Shown here: positions 8,054 through 15,644 of the stretch, in pieces
Numbering within the stretch: the first letter of the stretch is position 1
Layout of the letters: the number at the start of each line of letters is the position of its first letter
Origin: Buttiauxella sp965119215
GTDB lineage: Bacteria; Pseudomonadota; Gammaproteobacteria; Enterobacterales; Enterobacteriaceae
Direction: 5' to 3'
DNA length: 64,000 nucleotides
Assembly: GCA_965119215.1 (NCBI GenBank)
Contig: CBCPKK010000005.1
Span: 124,001-188,000, forward strand
Translations under genes and position numbers: made by a program
The notes under the pieces: generated by a model
What the model saw: the letters and a program-made list of their open reading frames with translations, nothing else
The model's database searches: none
Told to the model about the DNA's origin: nothing

Positions 8054-8937
8054 TATCTTACAATCCTTTTGACAATTATTGCAGTAACAACAGCAAACCA
8101 TATCATTGAGATAAGAAGGAAAATTATTGTAATTGCCATAGGTATGGTTTCGAATTCAGGTCCAATATCACCATATCCAACGGTTGTAAATGAAACAACC
8201 GAAAAATAAAGGGCCTTAAAGAAACTTTTCTCATGTATTTTAAGATGCCCATCGATGATGTACGCAAAGCTACTGATCATTATTAAAGTTATAATTAATG
8301 CATTTTTAATTCCATAACCATAACCTAGTATGTAATCATATAAAAGACTTGTAAAAAACTTCCTTAATTGTCGTTTTTGCCCGCGTAAAAATTCATATCG
8401 CCTATAAAATTGAAATTTTTTATCAGCTTGCATTGCAAATTTTTCTTGATGCATATCCTTTGAATTTTTATAAAGAGATTGGAAAAGCCAAGCATTAACA
8501 TTTGCCCAATGCCAGTGCCACATCCATGAAAATTTAAAAGAAACTGGATCTATATAAGTTGTTATGAATTTTGTTTTATAAAAACTACACTCTGAGAATG
8601 AGCATTTATGAAATTCACAGCCATAAATTTCCCCTCCATTAAATGAACAACTTATAAAAGAGCATCCTATAAATGTATAACCATTAATATTTGCTTGAGA
8701 AAAAATACACTTTTTGAAGATTTTATTTTTGACCCTTAATTCTTTTTCGTTTGTGATTTCATCAGGAAAACAAATCTGTGATAACTCTATCTCATTAGAG
8801 TCAAGTTTGTTTATAAAAAGTTTATTTGAGATGTGTTCATTTATTTTGGGCAGCGGTACATGGTCGCGTTGTTGCCAATTCCATACTCGAGTTAACGTTT
8901 CCTTAACAGCGCTCCAAACTAAACATATTTTTTTCAT
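8053..8937 (-). CDS. Pentapeptide-repeat two-TM potassium channel
   Basis: From the ATG at 8935-8937 the product has 294 residues; a TTG 14 codons earlier is an alternative and neither has a clear ribosome site. Residues about 74-126 form 11 pentapeptide repeats with Phe or Ile every fifth residue and many Cys (GCSFISCSF and similar). A Trp-rich and basic linker follows. Residues 211-229 and 267-290 are membrane helices around a pore loop with the filter TTVGYGD (251-257), the potassium-channel signature. It is the first gene of a coupled operon with the nucleotidyltransferase. It is AT-rich and probably acquired. Possible roles are a membrane effector of a defence system or a regulated K+ channel. 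Confidence 0.82.
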   Translation of the reverse strand: MKKICLVWSAVKETLTRVWNWQQRDHVPLPKINEHISNKLFINKLDSNEIELSQICFPDEITNEKELRVKNKIFKKCIFSQANINGYTFIGCSFISCSFNGGEIYGCEFHKCSFSECSFYKTKFITTYIDPVSFKFSWMWHWHWANVNAWLFQSLYKNSKDMHQEKFAMQADKKFQFYRRYEFLRGQKRQLRKFFTSLLYDYILGYGYGIKNALIITLIMISSFAYIIDGHLKIHEKSFFKALYFSVVSFTTVGYGDIGPEFETIPMAITIIFLLISMIWFAVVTAIIVKRIVR

Positions 8938-9065
8938 ATATTCATTTATAATCAGTGTGTTAGTGTGATTTTTATGCAATGAGTTTTATACGACGTGTTC
9001 ATTATATGGATAATATCATACTAAATTATGTTAACAGATAGCCACTTGCAAAAATATATGTTGAG

Positions 9066-9078
9066 TTACTTCCGCTCC
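9066..9078 (-). repeat. Right copy of the inverted repeat flanking the AT-rich operon
   Basis: The reverse complement reads GGAGCGGAAGTAA and pairs with the copy at 7124-7136 with one mismatch. It lies at the point where base composition returns to the chromosomal average before selU. Confidence 0.3.
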
Positions 9079-9125
9079 CGGCACAAACCCGCCACTACAA
9101 ACCGGAAGCAGTACTGCAGAAAAAA

Positions 9126-10226
9126 TCATTTTATCTTGCTACGCAGCCAGGCTTCCACCTGCTGGTAATCCCCGCGGAAGACGATATTGTCTGCTTTTTT
9201 GCTCAACTGGTAGCGATACATTGGGTCGTAATATTCTTCGAGCAATGGGGCGAGCCAGGCCAGATGCCCGTCAACAGAACCGGTTTTACGTTGTAATTCC
9301 AGCGCTTCATCCAGGCGTGCTGTAAATTGCGCAAAACGCTCCATGCCCAGACGGCGGCGAATGGCGAACAGGCCGTGATGTAAATATTCGCCGTAATTCT
9401 GCCACGCGGTTTCTTCATCGTTGATCGACAAAAATGCAGCGCTCATTTGTTCGAAATACTCAATTTTTAGCCGCTCTAAGCGTTGATCAAACGGATCGTC
9501 AATCACCACAATCGGCGAGCGCAACATTTGTTCTCTGAAACATTCCGGGATATGGCGTGAGCCAATCATGCGGCCTTCATCTTCGACCACCCAGGTCACT
9601 TGTGCGCCGTCACTTTTCTTGAGTAATGACACGGCCAGGTTGTTTTCAAAGTTTGTCTGCGATGGTTGTTCGACAATCGTGCGGCCAAATGACGAGCCGC
9701 GATGATGCGCTAACCCTTCAAGATCGACACCTGTTGGCAGCGAGCGGATCAGAATGGTTTTGCCGCCGCCGGTATTACCGCTGACGAGGATCATCGGCCA
9801 GCGCGAGCGCGACTCGATAACGTCCATCGCATAATGGCGCAGCGCTTTATAACCGCCTTCAACCAGCGGATAGTCAACGCCTGCTTCGCGTAGCCATTCC
9901 TGAACGAGGTGAGAGCGCATACCGCCTCTGGCGCAGCACAGATACCCCTGCGGATTCTTGCGACATTGTTCAAGCCACTTCTGCAAACGTGCTTCACGGA
10001 TTTCGCCATTAACCAGGCTATGGCCTAATTCCACCGCCGCTTCCTGCCCGCGTTGTTTGTAGCAAGTGCCCACTTGCGCACGCTCATCATCAGACATCAG
10101 CGGTAAATTCAGCGCGGCAGGCATTGCCCCCTGGCTAAATTCAACCGGAGCACGCACGTCGATAAGCGGGATATCAGCGCGCAGCAGATGTTCATAATTT
10201 TGAGTATCAGGACGAGCGTTTTGCAT
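9126..10226 (-). CDS. selU: SelU (MnmH), tRNA 2-selenouridine/geranyl-2-thiouridine synthase
   Basis: The 366-residue protein has an N-terminal rhodanese domain (residues 10-130) with the active-site loop CCARGGMRS. A P-loop domain follows with Walker A GNTGGGKT at about 150. This is the SelU architecture. The enzyme replaces sulfur by selenium in 2-thiouridine at the wobble position of Lys, Glu and Gln tRNAs, via a geranylated intermediate, using selenophosphate. The selenium link is notable because fdnG in this window needs selenocysteine. In E. coli ybbB (selU) likewise neighbours purK, so the chromosome is syntenic again from here. Confidence 0.96.
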   Translation of the reverse strand: MQNARPDTQNYEHLLRADIPLIDVRAPVEFSQGAMPAALNLPLMSDDERAQVGTCYKQRGQEAAVELGHSLVNGEIREARLQKWLEQCRKNPQGYLCCARGGMRSHLVQEWLREAGVDYPLVEGGYKALRHYAMDVIESRSRWPMILVSGNTGGGKTILIRSLPTGVDLEGLAHHRGSSFGRTIVEQPSQTNFENNLAVSLLKKSDGAQVTWVVEDEGRMIGSRHIPECFREQMLRSPIVVIDDPFDQRLERLKIEYFEQMSAAFLSINDEETAWQNYGEYLHHGLFAIRRRLGMERFAQFTARLDEALELQRKTGSVDGHLAWLAPLLEEYYDPMYRYQLSKKADNIVFRGDYQQVEAWLRSKIK

Positions 10227-10310
10227 ACATAAACCTTAAAGCGAGTGAGGCCGAAACGCCGTGGATTGTGCGCCTTGAAACGAAGAAAAGAAAGGAGGGC
10301 AGGGATTTGT

Positions 10311-10335
10311 GCGGTGGATAGGGGTTATCCACCGC
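10311..10335. repeat. Short palindrome between purK and selU
   Basis: GCGGTGGATA and TATCCACCGC form a perfect 10-bp stem around a 5-base loop, 8 bp past the purK stop. No T-run follows on the minus strand. It resembles the palindromes at 41101 and 47249 and half of the BIME at 30870. Confidence 0.5.
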
Positions 10336-10342
10336 ATGAGTA

Positions 10343-11410
10343 TCAGGCCAGTTTGCTCTGCGCCCAGGCAATGCCGCTGGCATAATCCGCTGGCAACAAT
10401 GGCACAATTGCTTCAAGCGTTGCGCTCAGGCGGTCGGTATCGCTGTCGTTCAGGTTGAGATGGCCCACTTTGCGCCCGGCGTGAACGTCTTTGTCGTACC
10501 AATGCAAATGCACTAATGGCAGTTTTAGCCAGTCGTAATTCAGATCGGTGCCGATAAGGTTGATCATGACTGACGGTGAGTTAACCACCGGCTGTGGCAA
10601 CGGCAGGTCAACAATCGCGCGCAGGTGCAATTCGAACTGGCTGATAGACGCGCCGTTTTGCGTCCAGTGACCGCTGTTATGCACGCGTGGTGCGAGCTCG
10701 TTAATCAGCAATCCGGTTGGCGTGATGAAACACTCCATCGCCATCACACCGACATAGTTCAGCTCATGCATGATGGCTGAAAGCATCGTTTCAGCCTGCT
10801 GCTGTTGCTCAACGTTGGCGTGTGGGAAAACGACGCTGGTGCGAAGAATCCCGTCCTGATGCAGGTTATGCGTCAACGGGTAAAACACCGTTGTACCGTC
10901 ATGCCCACGCGCGCCGACAAGAGAAACTTCACCAGAGAAATTAATGCCGCGCTCAACGATACACTCGCCATAGCACTCATCGGGTAGCTGATCGGTTTCG
11001 TTGCTGCGTAAACGCCATTGCCCGCGTCCGTCATAGCCACCGACGCGGCGTTTCACAATCGCCAGTTCGCCCAGGTTCTGGAATACATCAGCCCATTCGT
11101 CGCGGCTGGAGAGCAATTGCCACGGCGACGTCGCCAGTTCAAGCTTATCGAACAGCTGTTTTTGGGTCAGACGGTCGGCAATTATCGGGAATACATCACG
11201 GTTCACAAACGCATTGTGACGAGCCAGTTCGCGGGTGAGCGCGGTTTCAGGCCAGCGTTCAATTTCAGCTGTAATCACACTTTGCGCAAATGGCACCGCT
11301 TCGGGTTCAGCGTCTAATCCTACGGGATAAACGGCGATGCCCAGCGGTTCACCCGCCTGGCGTAACATTCTGCCTAACTGGCCGTTACCCAGTACGCAAA
11401 CGCGTTTCAT
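10343..11410 (-). CDS. purK: PurK, N5-carboxyaminoimidazole ribonucleotide synthase
   Basis: The 355-residue protein matches E. coli PurK in length. It begins MKRVCVLGNGQLGRMLRQAG and has the ATP-grasp core (IVKRRVGGYDGRGQW; LINELAPRVHNSGHWTQ). It makes N5-CAIR from AIR, ATP and bicarbonate in purine synthesis. Its start overlaps the purE stop in ATGA, so the two are one operon and translationally coupled; the product passes straight to PurE. Confidence 0.97.
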   Translation of the reverse strand: MKRVCVLGNGQLGRMLRQAGEPLGIAVYPVGLDAEPEAVPFAQSVITAEIERWPETALTRELARHNAFVNRDVFPIIADRLTQKQLFDKLELATSPWQLLSSRDEWADVFQNLGELAIVKRRVGGYDGRGQWRLRSNETDQLPDECYGECIVERGINFSGEVSLVGARGHDGTTVFYPLTHNLHQDGILRTSVVFPHANVEQQQQAETMLSAIMHELNYVGVMAMECFITPTGLLINELAPRVHNSGHWTQNGASISQFELHLRAIVDLPLPQPVVNSPSVMINLIGTDLNYDWLKLPLVHLHWYDKDVHAGRKVGHLNLNDSDTDRLSATLEAIVPLLPADYASGIAWAQSKLA

Positions 11411-11916
11411 GCATCACCCCGAGGATCTGGGTTATCCAGCACTTCATCGGTTTGCGCCTGACGCCAGTTTTGCAGGCGTTGAGTGAGCGCCTGGTCATGC
11501 AGTGCGAGGATTTGCGCAGCCAGCAGGGCGGCGTTGGCGGCACCCGCTTTACCAATCGCCAGCGTACCGACCGGAATACCACGCGGCATTTGTACAATGG
11601 AATAGAGACTGTCCACGCCGCTTAACGTAGCGCTCTGGACTGGCACACCCAGAACGGGAACCAATGTTTTCGCTGCTATCATGCCCGGCAAATGTGCAGC
11701 ACCGCCCGCGCCCGCAATAATCACCTGATAACCGTTGCTGCTCGCTTGTTCGGCAAAGCTGAAAAGTTTATCGGGAGTGCGGTGTGCGGATACCACTTCA
11801 ACATGGTGTGGGACATCAAGTGCGGTGAGAATTTCTGCGGCAAACTGCATGGTAGCCCAGTCACTTTTGGAACCCATGACAATGGCGATACGCGCCGGGG
11901 TCTGGTTGGAGGACAT
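11407..11916 (-). CDS. purE: PurE, N5-CAIR mutase
   Basis: The start ATG at 11914-11916 lies 11 bases after AGGAG and gives 169 residues, as in E. coli. A TTG three codons earlier would put the ribosome site too close. The class I PurE motifs MGSKSDWATM (residues 15-24), SAHRTP and GAGGAAHLPGM are intact, with the catalytic His in SAHRTP. It moves the carboxyl group of N5-CAIR to carbon to make CAIR. It is first in the purEK operon, and a PurR operator lies 90 bp upstream. Confidence 0.97.
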   Translation of the reverse strand: MSSNQTPARIAIVMGSKSDWATMQFAAEILTALDVPHHVEVVSAHRTPDKLFSFAEQASSNGYQVIIAGAGGAAHLPGMIAAKTLVPVLGVPVQSATLSGVDSLYSIVQMPRGIPVGTLAIGKAGAANAALLAAQILALHDQALTQRLQNWRQAQTDEVLDNPDPRGDA

Positions 11917-12005
11917 GCGTCTCAAAACTCCTGTGGGTATGCAAACATCACCGAACGTGGCTCGAACGGTCAGAAGGGCTCAGAGAATAGCATGAACATA
12001 GGGCA

Positions 12006-12021
12006 AGGAAAACGGTTGCGT
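12006..12021 (-). promoter_or_regulatory. PurR operator upstream of purE
   Basis: On the minus strand the site reads ACGCAACCGTTTTCCT, which fits the 16-bp PurR consensus and resembles the E. coli purE operator. PurR with hypoxanthine or guanine would repress purEK. Confidence 0.8.
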
Positions 12022-12054
12022 GGTTAACAAGGCAGCAAAAAGAGGTGATTTTGT

Positions 12055-12777
12055 TTAAAACGGAAAAGGAATTAACTCGACATCTTCGGCGGTCACTTTA
12101 ATCATCGAACCTTCGCTATGCCATGCGCCAAGTACGCAGCGAAACGCAGGTTTGCCATTAGCCGAAAGCGAGTGAATTTCCGGGCGATGAGTATGCCCGT
12201 GGATCATCCATTGCACCTGGTGGCGGGTGAGGACGTCGATAACAGCTTGCGGATTCACATCCATAATCGCCATTGATTTGCTGCTGTTAGATGCTTTGCT
12301 GTTGGCGCGCATTTTGGCGGCCACGCGTTTGCGGATAAAAAGCGGCAGGGCGAGGAACAAACATTGTAGCCAGGGCTGGTGGACTTTCTTGCGGAAGGCC
12401 TGATAACCGTGGTCGTCGGTGCAAAGTGTATCACCATGCAGCAGCAACATTTTGCGGCCATACAGGTTTAGCACTTGTTCTTCCGGCAGCAGCGTCATTG
12501 CGCTTAAACGAGCAAAACGTTTGCCGAGCAGAAAATCACGGTTGCCATGAATAAAGAAGCAGGGCACACCGGAATCAACCAAATCTTTAATGGCTAAAGC
12601 TATTTGGCGGTGCAGCGGCTCGGGGTCGTCGTCTCCAATCCAGGCTTCAAACAGATCGCCAAGAATATAGAGTGCATCGGCCTCACGCGCGGTGCCCGCC
12701 AGAAAACGCAGAAAACCGGCGGTAATCGCCGGTTCTTCTGAACACAGATGTAAATCTGCGATGATAAGCGTCGCCAT
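12055..12777 (-). CDS. lpxH: LpxH, UDP-2,3-diacylglucosamine pyrophosphatase
   Basis: The 240-residue protein has the metallophosphatase signature: IADLHL (Asp8, His10), GDLFEAWIGDD, HGNRDF, and late HGHTHRP. This is the dinuclear Mn site of LpxH. The enzyme cleaves UDP-2,3-diacylglucosamine to lipid X at the inner membrane face, an essential lipid A step. It starts 8 bp after the ppiB stop and both run leftward, so they are co-transcribed as in E. coli. Confidence 0.96.
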   Translation of the reverse strand: MATLIIADLHLCSEEPAITAGFLRFLAGTAREADALYILGDLFEAWIGDDDPEPLHRQIALAIKDLVDSGVPCFFIHGNRDFLLGKRFARLSAMTLLPEEQVLNLYGRKMLLLHGDTLCTDDHGYQAFRKKVHQPWLQCLFLALPLFIRKRVAAKMRANSKASNSSKSMAIMDVNPQAVIDVLTRHQVQWMIHGHTHRPEIHSLSANGKPAFRCVLGAWHSEGSMIKVTAEDVELIPFPF

Positions 12778-12785
12778 GGGGCGAA

Positions 12786-13280
12786 TTATTCGCTTACGGT
12801 TACGCTTGTGATAACCACGTCTTCTTTAGGAACGTCCTGGTGCATGCTGCTGCGGCCAGTGGACACGCCTTTGATTTTATCAACAACGTCCATGCCTTCA
12901 ACCACTTCAGCAAATACGCAGTAACCCCAACCTTGCATGCTTTCGCTGCTGAAGTTCAGGAAATCGTTGTCAGCGACGTTAATGAAGAACTGAGATGATG
13001 CAGAGTGTGGTGCCTGAGTACGCGCCATTGCCAGCGTACCACGGGTGTTTTTCAGACCGTTGTTCGCTTCGTTTTGAATGGTGTCTTTGGTCTCTTTCTG
13101 CTTCATACCCGGTTCAAAACCGCCGCCCTGGATCATAAAGCCGTTGATCACACGGTGGAAAATGGTGTTGTCGTAGAAACCTTCGCGGCAGTAGTCGAGG
13201 AAGTTTTTAACAGTAATCGGCGCTTTATCATCAAAAGTTTTGATTACGATATCGCCGTGATTAGTATGAAAAGTAACCAT
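12786..13280 (-). CDS. ppiB: PpiB, cytoplasmic cyclophilin (peptidyl-prolyl isomerase B)
   Basis: The 164-residue product is full length for cytoplasmic cyclophilin. It begins MVTFHTNHGDIVIKTFDDKA and has the core blocks FHRVINGFMIQGGG and ASSQFFINVAD, including the catalytic Arg in FHRV. It speeds cis-trans isomerisation of X-Pro bonds. AGGAT sits 7 bp before the ATG. It is divergent from cysS across 176 bp and leads the ppiB-lpxH unit. Confidence 0.97.
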   Translation of the reverse strand: MVTFHTNHGDIVIKTFDDKAPITVKNFLDYCREGFYDNTIFHRVINGFMIQGGGFEPGMKQKETKDTIQNEANNGLKNTRGTLAMARTQAPHSASSQFFINVADNDFLNFSSESMQGWGYCVFAEVVEGMDVVDKIKGVSTGRSSMHQDVPKEDVVITSVTVSE

Positions 13281-13456
13281 GCTGTGTATCCTATATTAGT
13301 CAGACAGTGTTCAGGCAGACGGTGCCATGACACAAGGTGGTTGTTATAGCATAACTGCACCTGTTCATCACCTTGCAAAGCGTGCTGCTTCCGGACGGAA
13401 TTTTAAGGTAACATATAGCCTAATATCGACTACACACGCTTATATGGAATCCCCTG

Positions 13457-14845
13457 ATGTTAAAAATCTTTAATACAATGAGTCGCCAAAAAGAGGAATT
13501 CAAACCTATTCATGCCCCAGATGTTGGCATGTACGTGTGTGGTATCACCGTTTACGATTTATGTCACATCGGCCATGGCCGTACTTTTGTTGCTTTCGAC
13601 GTGGTGGCGCGTTACCTGCGTTATCTCGGCTACAACCTGAAGTATGTGCGCAATATTACCGATATCGACGATAAAATTATCAAACGCGCCAACGAAAATG
13701 GCGAAGATTTTGTCGCGCTTGTTGACCGTATGGTGGCTGAAATGCACACCGATTTCGACGCGCTGAATATTTTGCGCCCGGACAGCGAGCCACGTGCGAC
13801 CAAACATATCCCAGACATCATCGAAATTGTTGAACAGCTTATCGCGCGCAATCACGCTTATGTTGCCAGCAACGGTGACGTGATGTTCTCCGTCGAATCC
13901 GATGCCGATTACGGCAAACTTTCCCGCCAGGACCTGGATCAATTGCAGGCCGGTGCGCGCGTAGAAGTCACGGCAGACGTTAAGCGTAATCCTATGGATT
14001 TCGTGCTGTGGAAAATGTCCAAACCTGGCGAGCCAAGCTGGTCATCCCCGTGGGGTGAAGGCCGTCCTGGCTGGCACATTGAATGTTCAGCGATGAACTG
14101 CAAACAGTTGGGCAATCATTTCGATATTCATGGCGGCGGTTCAGATTTGATGTTCCCGCACCACGAAAACGAAATCGCACAGTCAACCTGTGCGCACGGC
14201 GGCGAATACGTCAACACCTGGATGCACTCCGGGATGGTGATGGTCGATCGTGAAAAAATGTCCAAATCTCTGGGCAACTTCTTCACCGTGCGTGACGTGC
14301 TGAAGTATTACGACGCCGAAACCATTCGCTACTTCCTGATGTCCGGCCACTATCGTAGCCAATTGAACTACAGCGAAGAAAACCTGAAACAGGCGCGTAC
14401 TTCGCTGGAGCGTTTATACACTGCGCTGCGTGGCACAGACGCCAATGCGCAGCCTGCGGGTGGCGAAGCGTTTGAAGCCCGTTTCCGCGAAGCAATGGAC
14501 GATGATTTCAATACGCCAGAAGCCTACTCCGTGCTGTTTGATATGGCGCGTGAAGTGAATCGCCTGAAAACAGAAGATTTGGCTGCGGCCAATGGCCTGG
14601 CCGCTGCGTTACGTCAGCTTTCTGCGGTACTGGGCTTGCTTGAGCAAGAACCAGAAGCATTCCTGCAAACCAGCGTACAAGCCGACGATGGCGAAGTGGC
14701 TGAAATCGAAGCGCTGATCAAACAGCGTAACGATGCCCGTCAATCCAAAGACTGGGCGCTGGCAGACCAGGCCCGTGACCGTCTTAACGAAATGGGTATC
14801 GTGCTGGAAGATGGCCCACAGGGTACGACCTGGCGTAGAAAATAG
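13457..14845 (+). CDS. cysS: CysS, cysteinyl-tRNA synthetase
   Basis: The 462-residue enzyme is one residue longer than E. coli CysS. The class I motifs are clear: CGITVYDLCHIGHGR (HIGH at about 37-40 with the zinc Cys28) and KMSKSLGNF (about 266). Other zinc ligands lie in WHIECSAMNC and HHENE. It charges tRNA-Cys with cysteine. It ends with a good intrinsic terminator. No T-box or leader peptide is seen upstream. Confidence 0.97.
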   Translation: MLKIFNTMSRQKEEFKPIHAPDVGMYVCGITVYDLCHIGHGRTFVAFDVVARYLRYLGYNLKYVRNITDIDDKIIKRANENGEDFVALVDRMVAEMHTDFDALNILRPDSEPRATKHIPDIIEIVEQLIARNHAYVASNGDVMFSVESDADYGKLSRQDLDQLQAGARVEVTADVKRNPMDFVLWKMSKPGEPSWSSPWGEGRPGWHIECSAMNCKQLGNHFDIHGGGSDLMFPHHENEIAQSTCAHGGEYVNTWMHSGMVMVDREKMSKSLGNFFTVRDVLKYYDAETIRYFLMSGHYRSQLNYSEENLKQARTSLERLYTALRGTDANAQPAGGEAFEARFREAMDDDFNTPEAYSVLFDMAREVNRLKTEDLAAANGLAAALRQLSAVLGLLEQEPEAFLQTSVQADDGEVAEIEALIKQRNDARQSKDWALADQARDRLNEMGIVLEDGPQGTTWRRK

Positions 14846-14866
14846 TCATTATTTAGTCAGATAGAG

Positions 14867-14893
14867 AAAAAGCGGCGTAAGCCGCTTTTTTTA
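14867..14893 (+). terminator. Intrinsic terminator of cysS
   Basis: AAGCGGC and GCCGCTT form a 7-bp stem with a GTAA tetraloop, followed by seven T. It begins 22 bp after the cysS stop. Confidence 0.85.
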
Positions 14894-14935
14894 TCAGCTA
14901 TTATATTGGCTACAAGAATACAAGAGGGTTTATTC

Positions 14936-15598
14936 ATGGGTGCGGTAAATAATCAGAGCGGCGATGCGGTCGGTCACACCATTTATCCTCCACGACCGAT
15001 GGCTGAAATTGCGATTTTGCGGCAGGCACTTTCTACGCCAGGAACGGAACAGACTTTTCATCCGCGAGATGAAATTTATGCCATTAACGGAAATGAAAAA
15101 AACCTCTACTTATTTGCCGAAGGGGTGTTCACGTTTATCCGTGCCAACGATGGCCTGGTTTTGTCGTCTGTACGAGGTGAGCTGGTTTACGGTATTGCCG
15201 AATGTTTACGGCCTCGCGGGGGCTGGTTTCTGAGAGTTGAAAATACCTGTCAGGCGCGAGTTATCCCGGCCGAAAAAGCATTTGAAGTTTTTACCCAACA
15301 GCAGTTATGGGAACCTGTGGCTCATCTTCTGGCCTGGTTTGTGCAGATGTATTCCTTACGCGAAGAACATCTGGTCGGCGTGACGGCGTATGTGATGATC
15401 CGCAGTAAATTACTGGAATTGCATTCACTCCCGCCTGATTCACGCAGCGGGATTAACGTAGCAGATTATATTCAGGAACGGACTCAACTGGCGCGCAGCA
15501 CAATAATGGCGATTCTTGGCGAATTACGCCGCGGAAGTTACGTTGAGATTAAGCGCGGGAAGCTTGTGGATATTAAACATTTGCCAAAAGAATATTAA
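14936..15598 (+). CDS. IprA/YaiV-like winged-helix regulator
   Basis: The start ATG at 14936 follows AGAGGG by 9 bases, giving 220 residues; a TTG 10 codons earlier is less likely. Residues about 40-140 look like a cyclic-nucleotide-binding-type beta barrel (NLYLFAEGVFTFIRANDG). The C-terminus is a winged helix (VADYIQERTQLARSTIMAIL, then LRRGSYVEIKRGKLVDI). The final 50 residues closely follow E. coli IprA (YaiV), reported as an inhibitor of peroxide resistance. The gene faces ahpF tail to tail across one shared terminator, so a peroxide-stress link is attractive but inferred. It could be a paralogue rather than iprA itself. Confidence 0.78.
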   Translation: MGAVNNQSGDAVGHTIYPPRPMAEIAILRQALSTPGTEQTFHPRDEIYAINGNEKNLYLFAEGVFTFIRANDGLVLSSVRGELVYGIAECLRPRGGWFLRVENTCQARVIPAEKAFEVFTQQQLWEPVAHLLAWFVQMYSLREEHLVGVTAYVMIRSKLLELHSLPPDSRSGINVADYIQERTQLARSTIMAILGELRRGSYVEIKRGKLVDIKHLPKEY

Positions 15599-15632
15599 AA
15601 AAATGGCCCATCAAGCGATGAGCCATTTTTTA
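15597..15632. terminator. Bidirectional terminator between the IprA-like gene and ahpF
   Basis: AAAAAATGGCCCATC and GATGAGCCATTTTTT form a long stem around AAGC with one mismatch on the plus strand (a G-U pair on the minus). The A and T tracts on both sides let it serve both converging genes. Confidence 0.8.
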
Positions 15633-15644
15633 TGACGGACAGAA

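Noticed and set aside
8054..8101. Longer start for the nucleotidyltransferase gene
   Set aside because: It would overlap the channel gene by about 50 bp and add a Cys-rich tail; the TAATG overlap with AAGGAT upstream is a better start.
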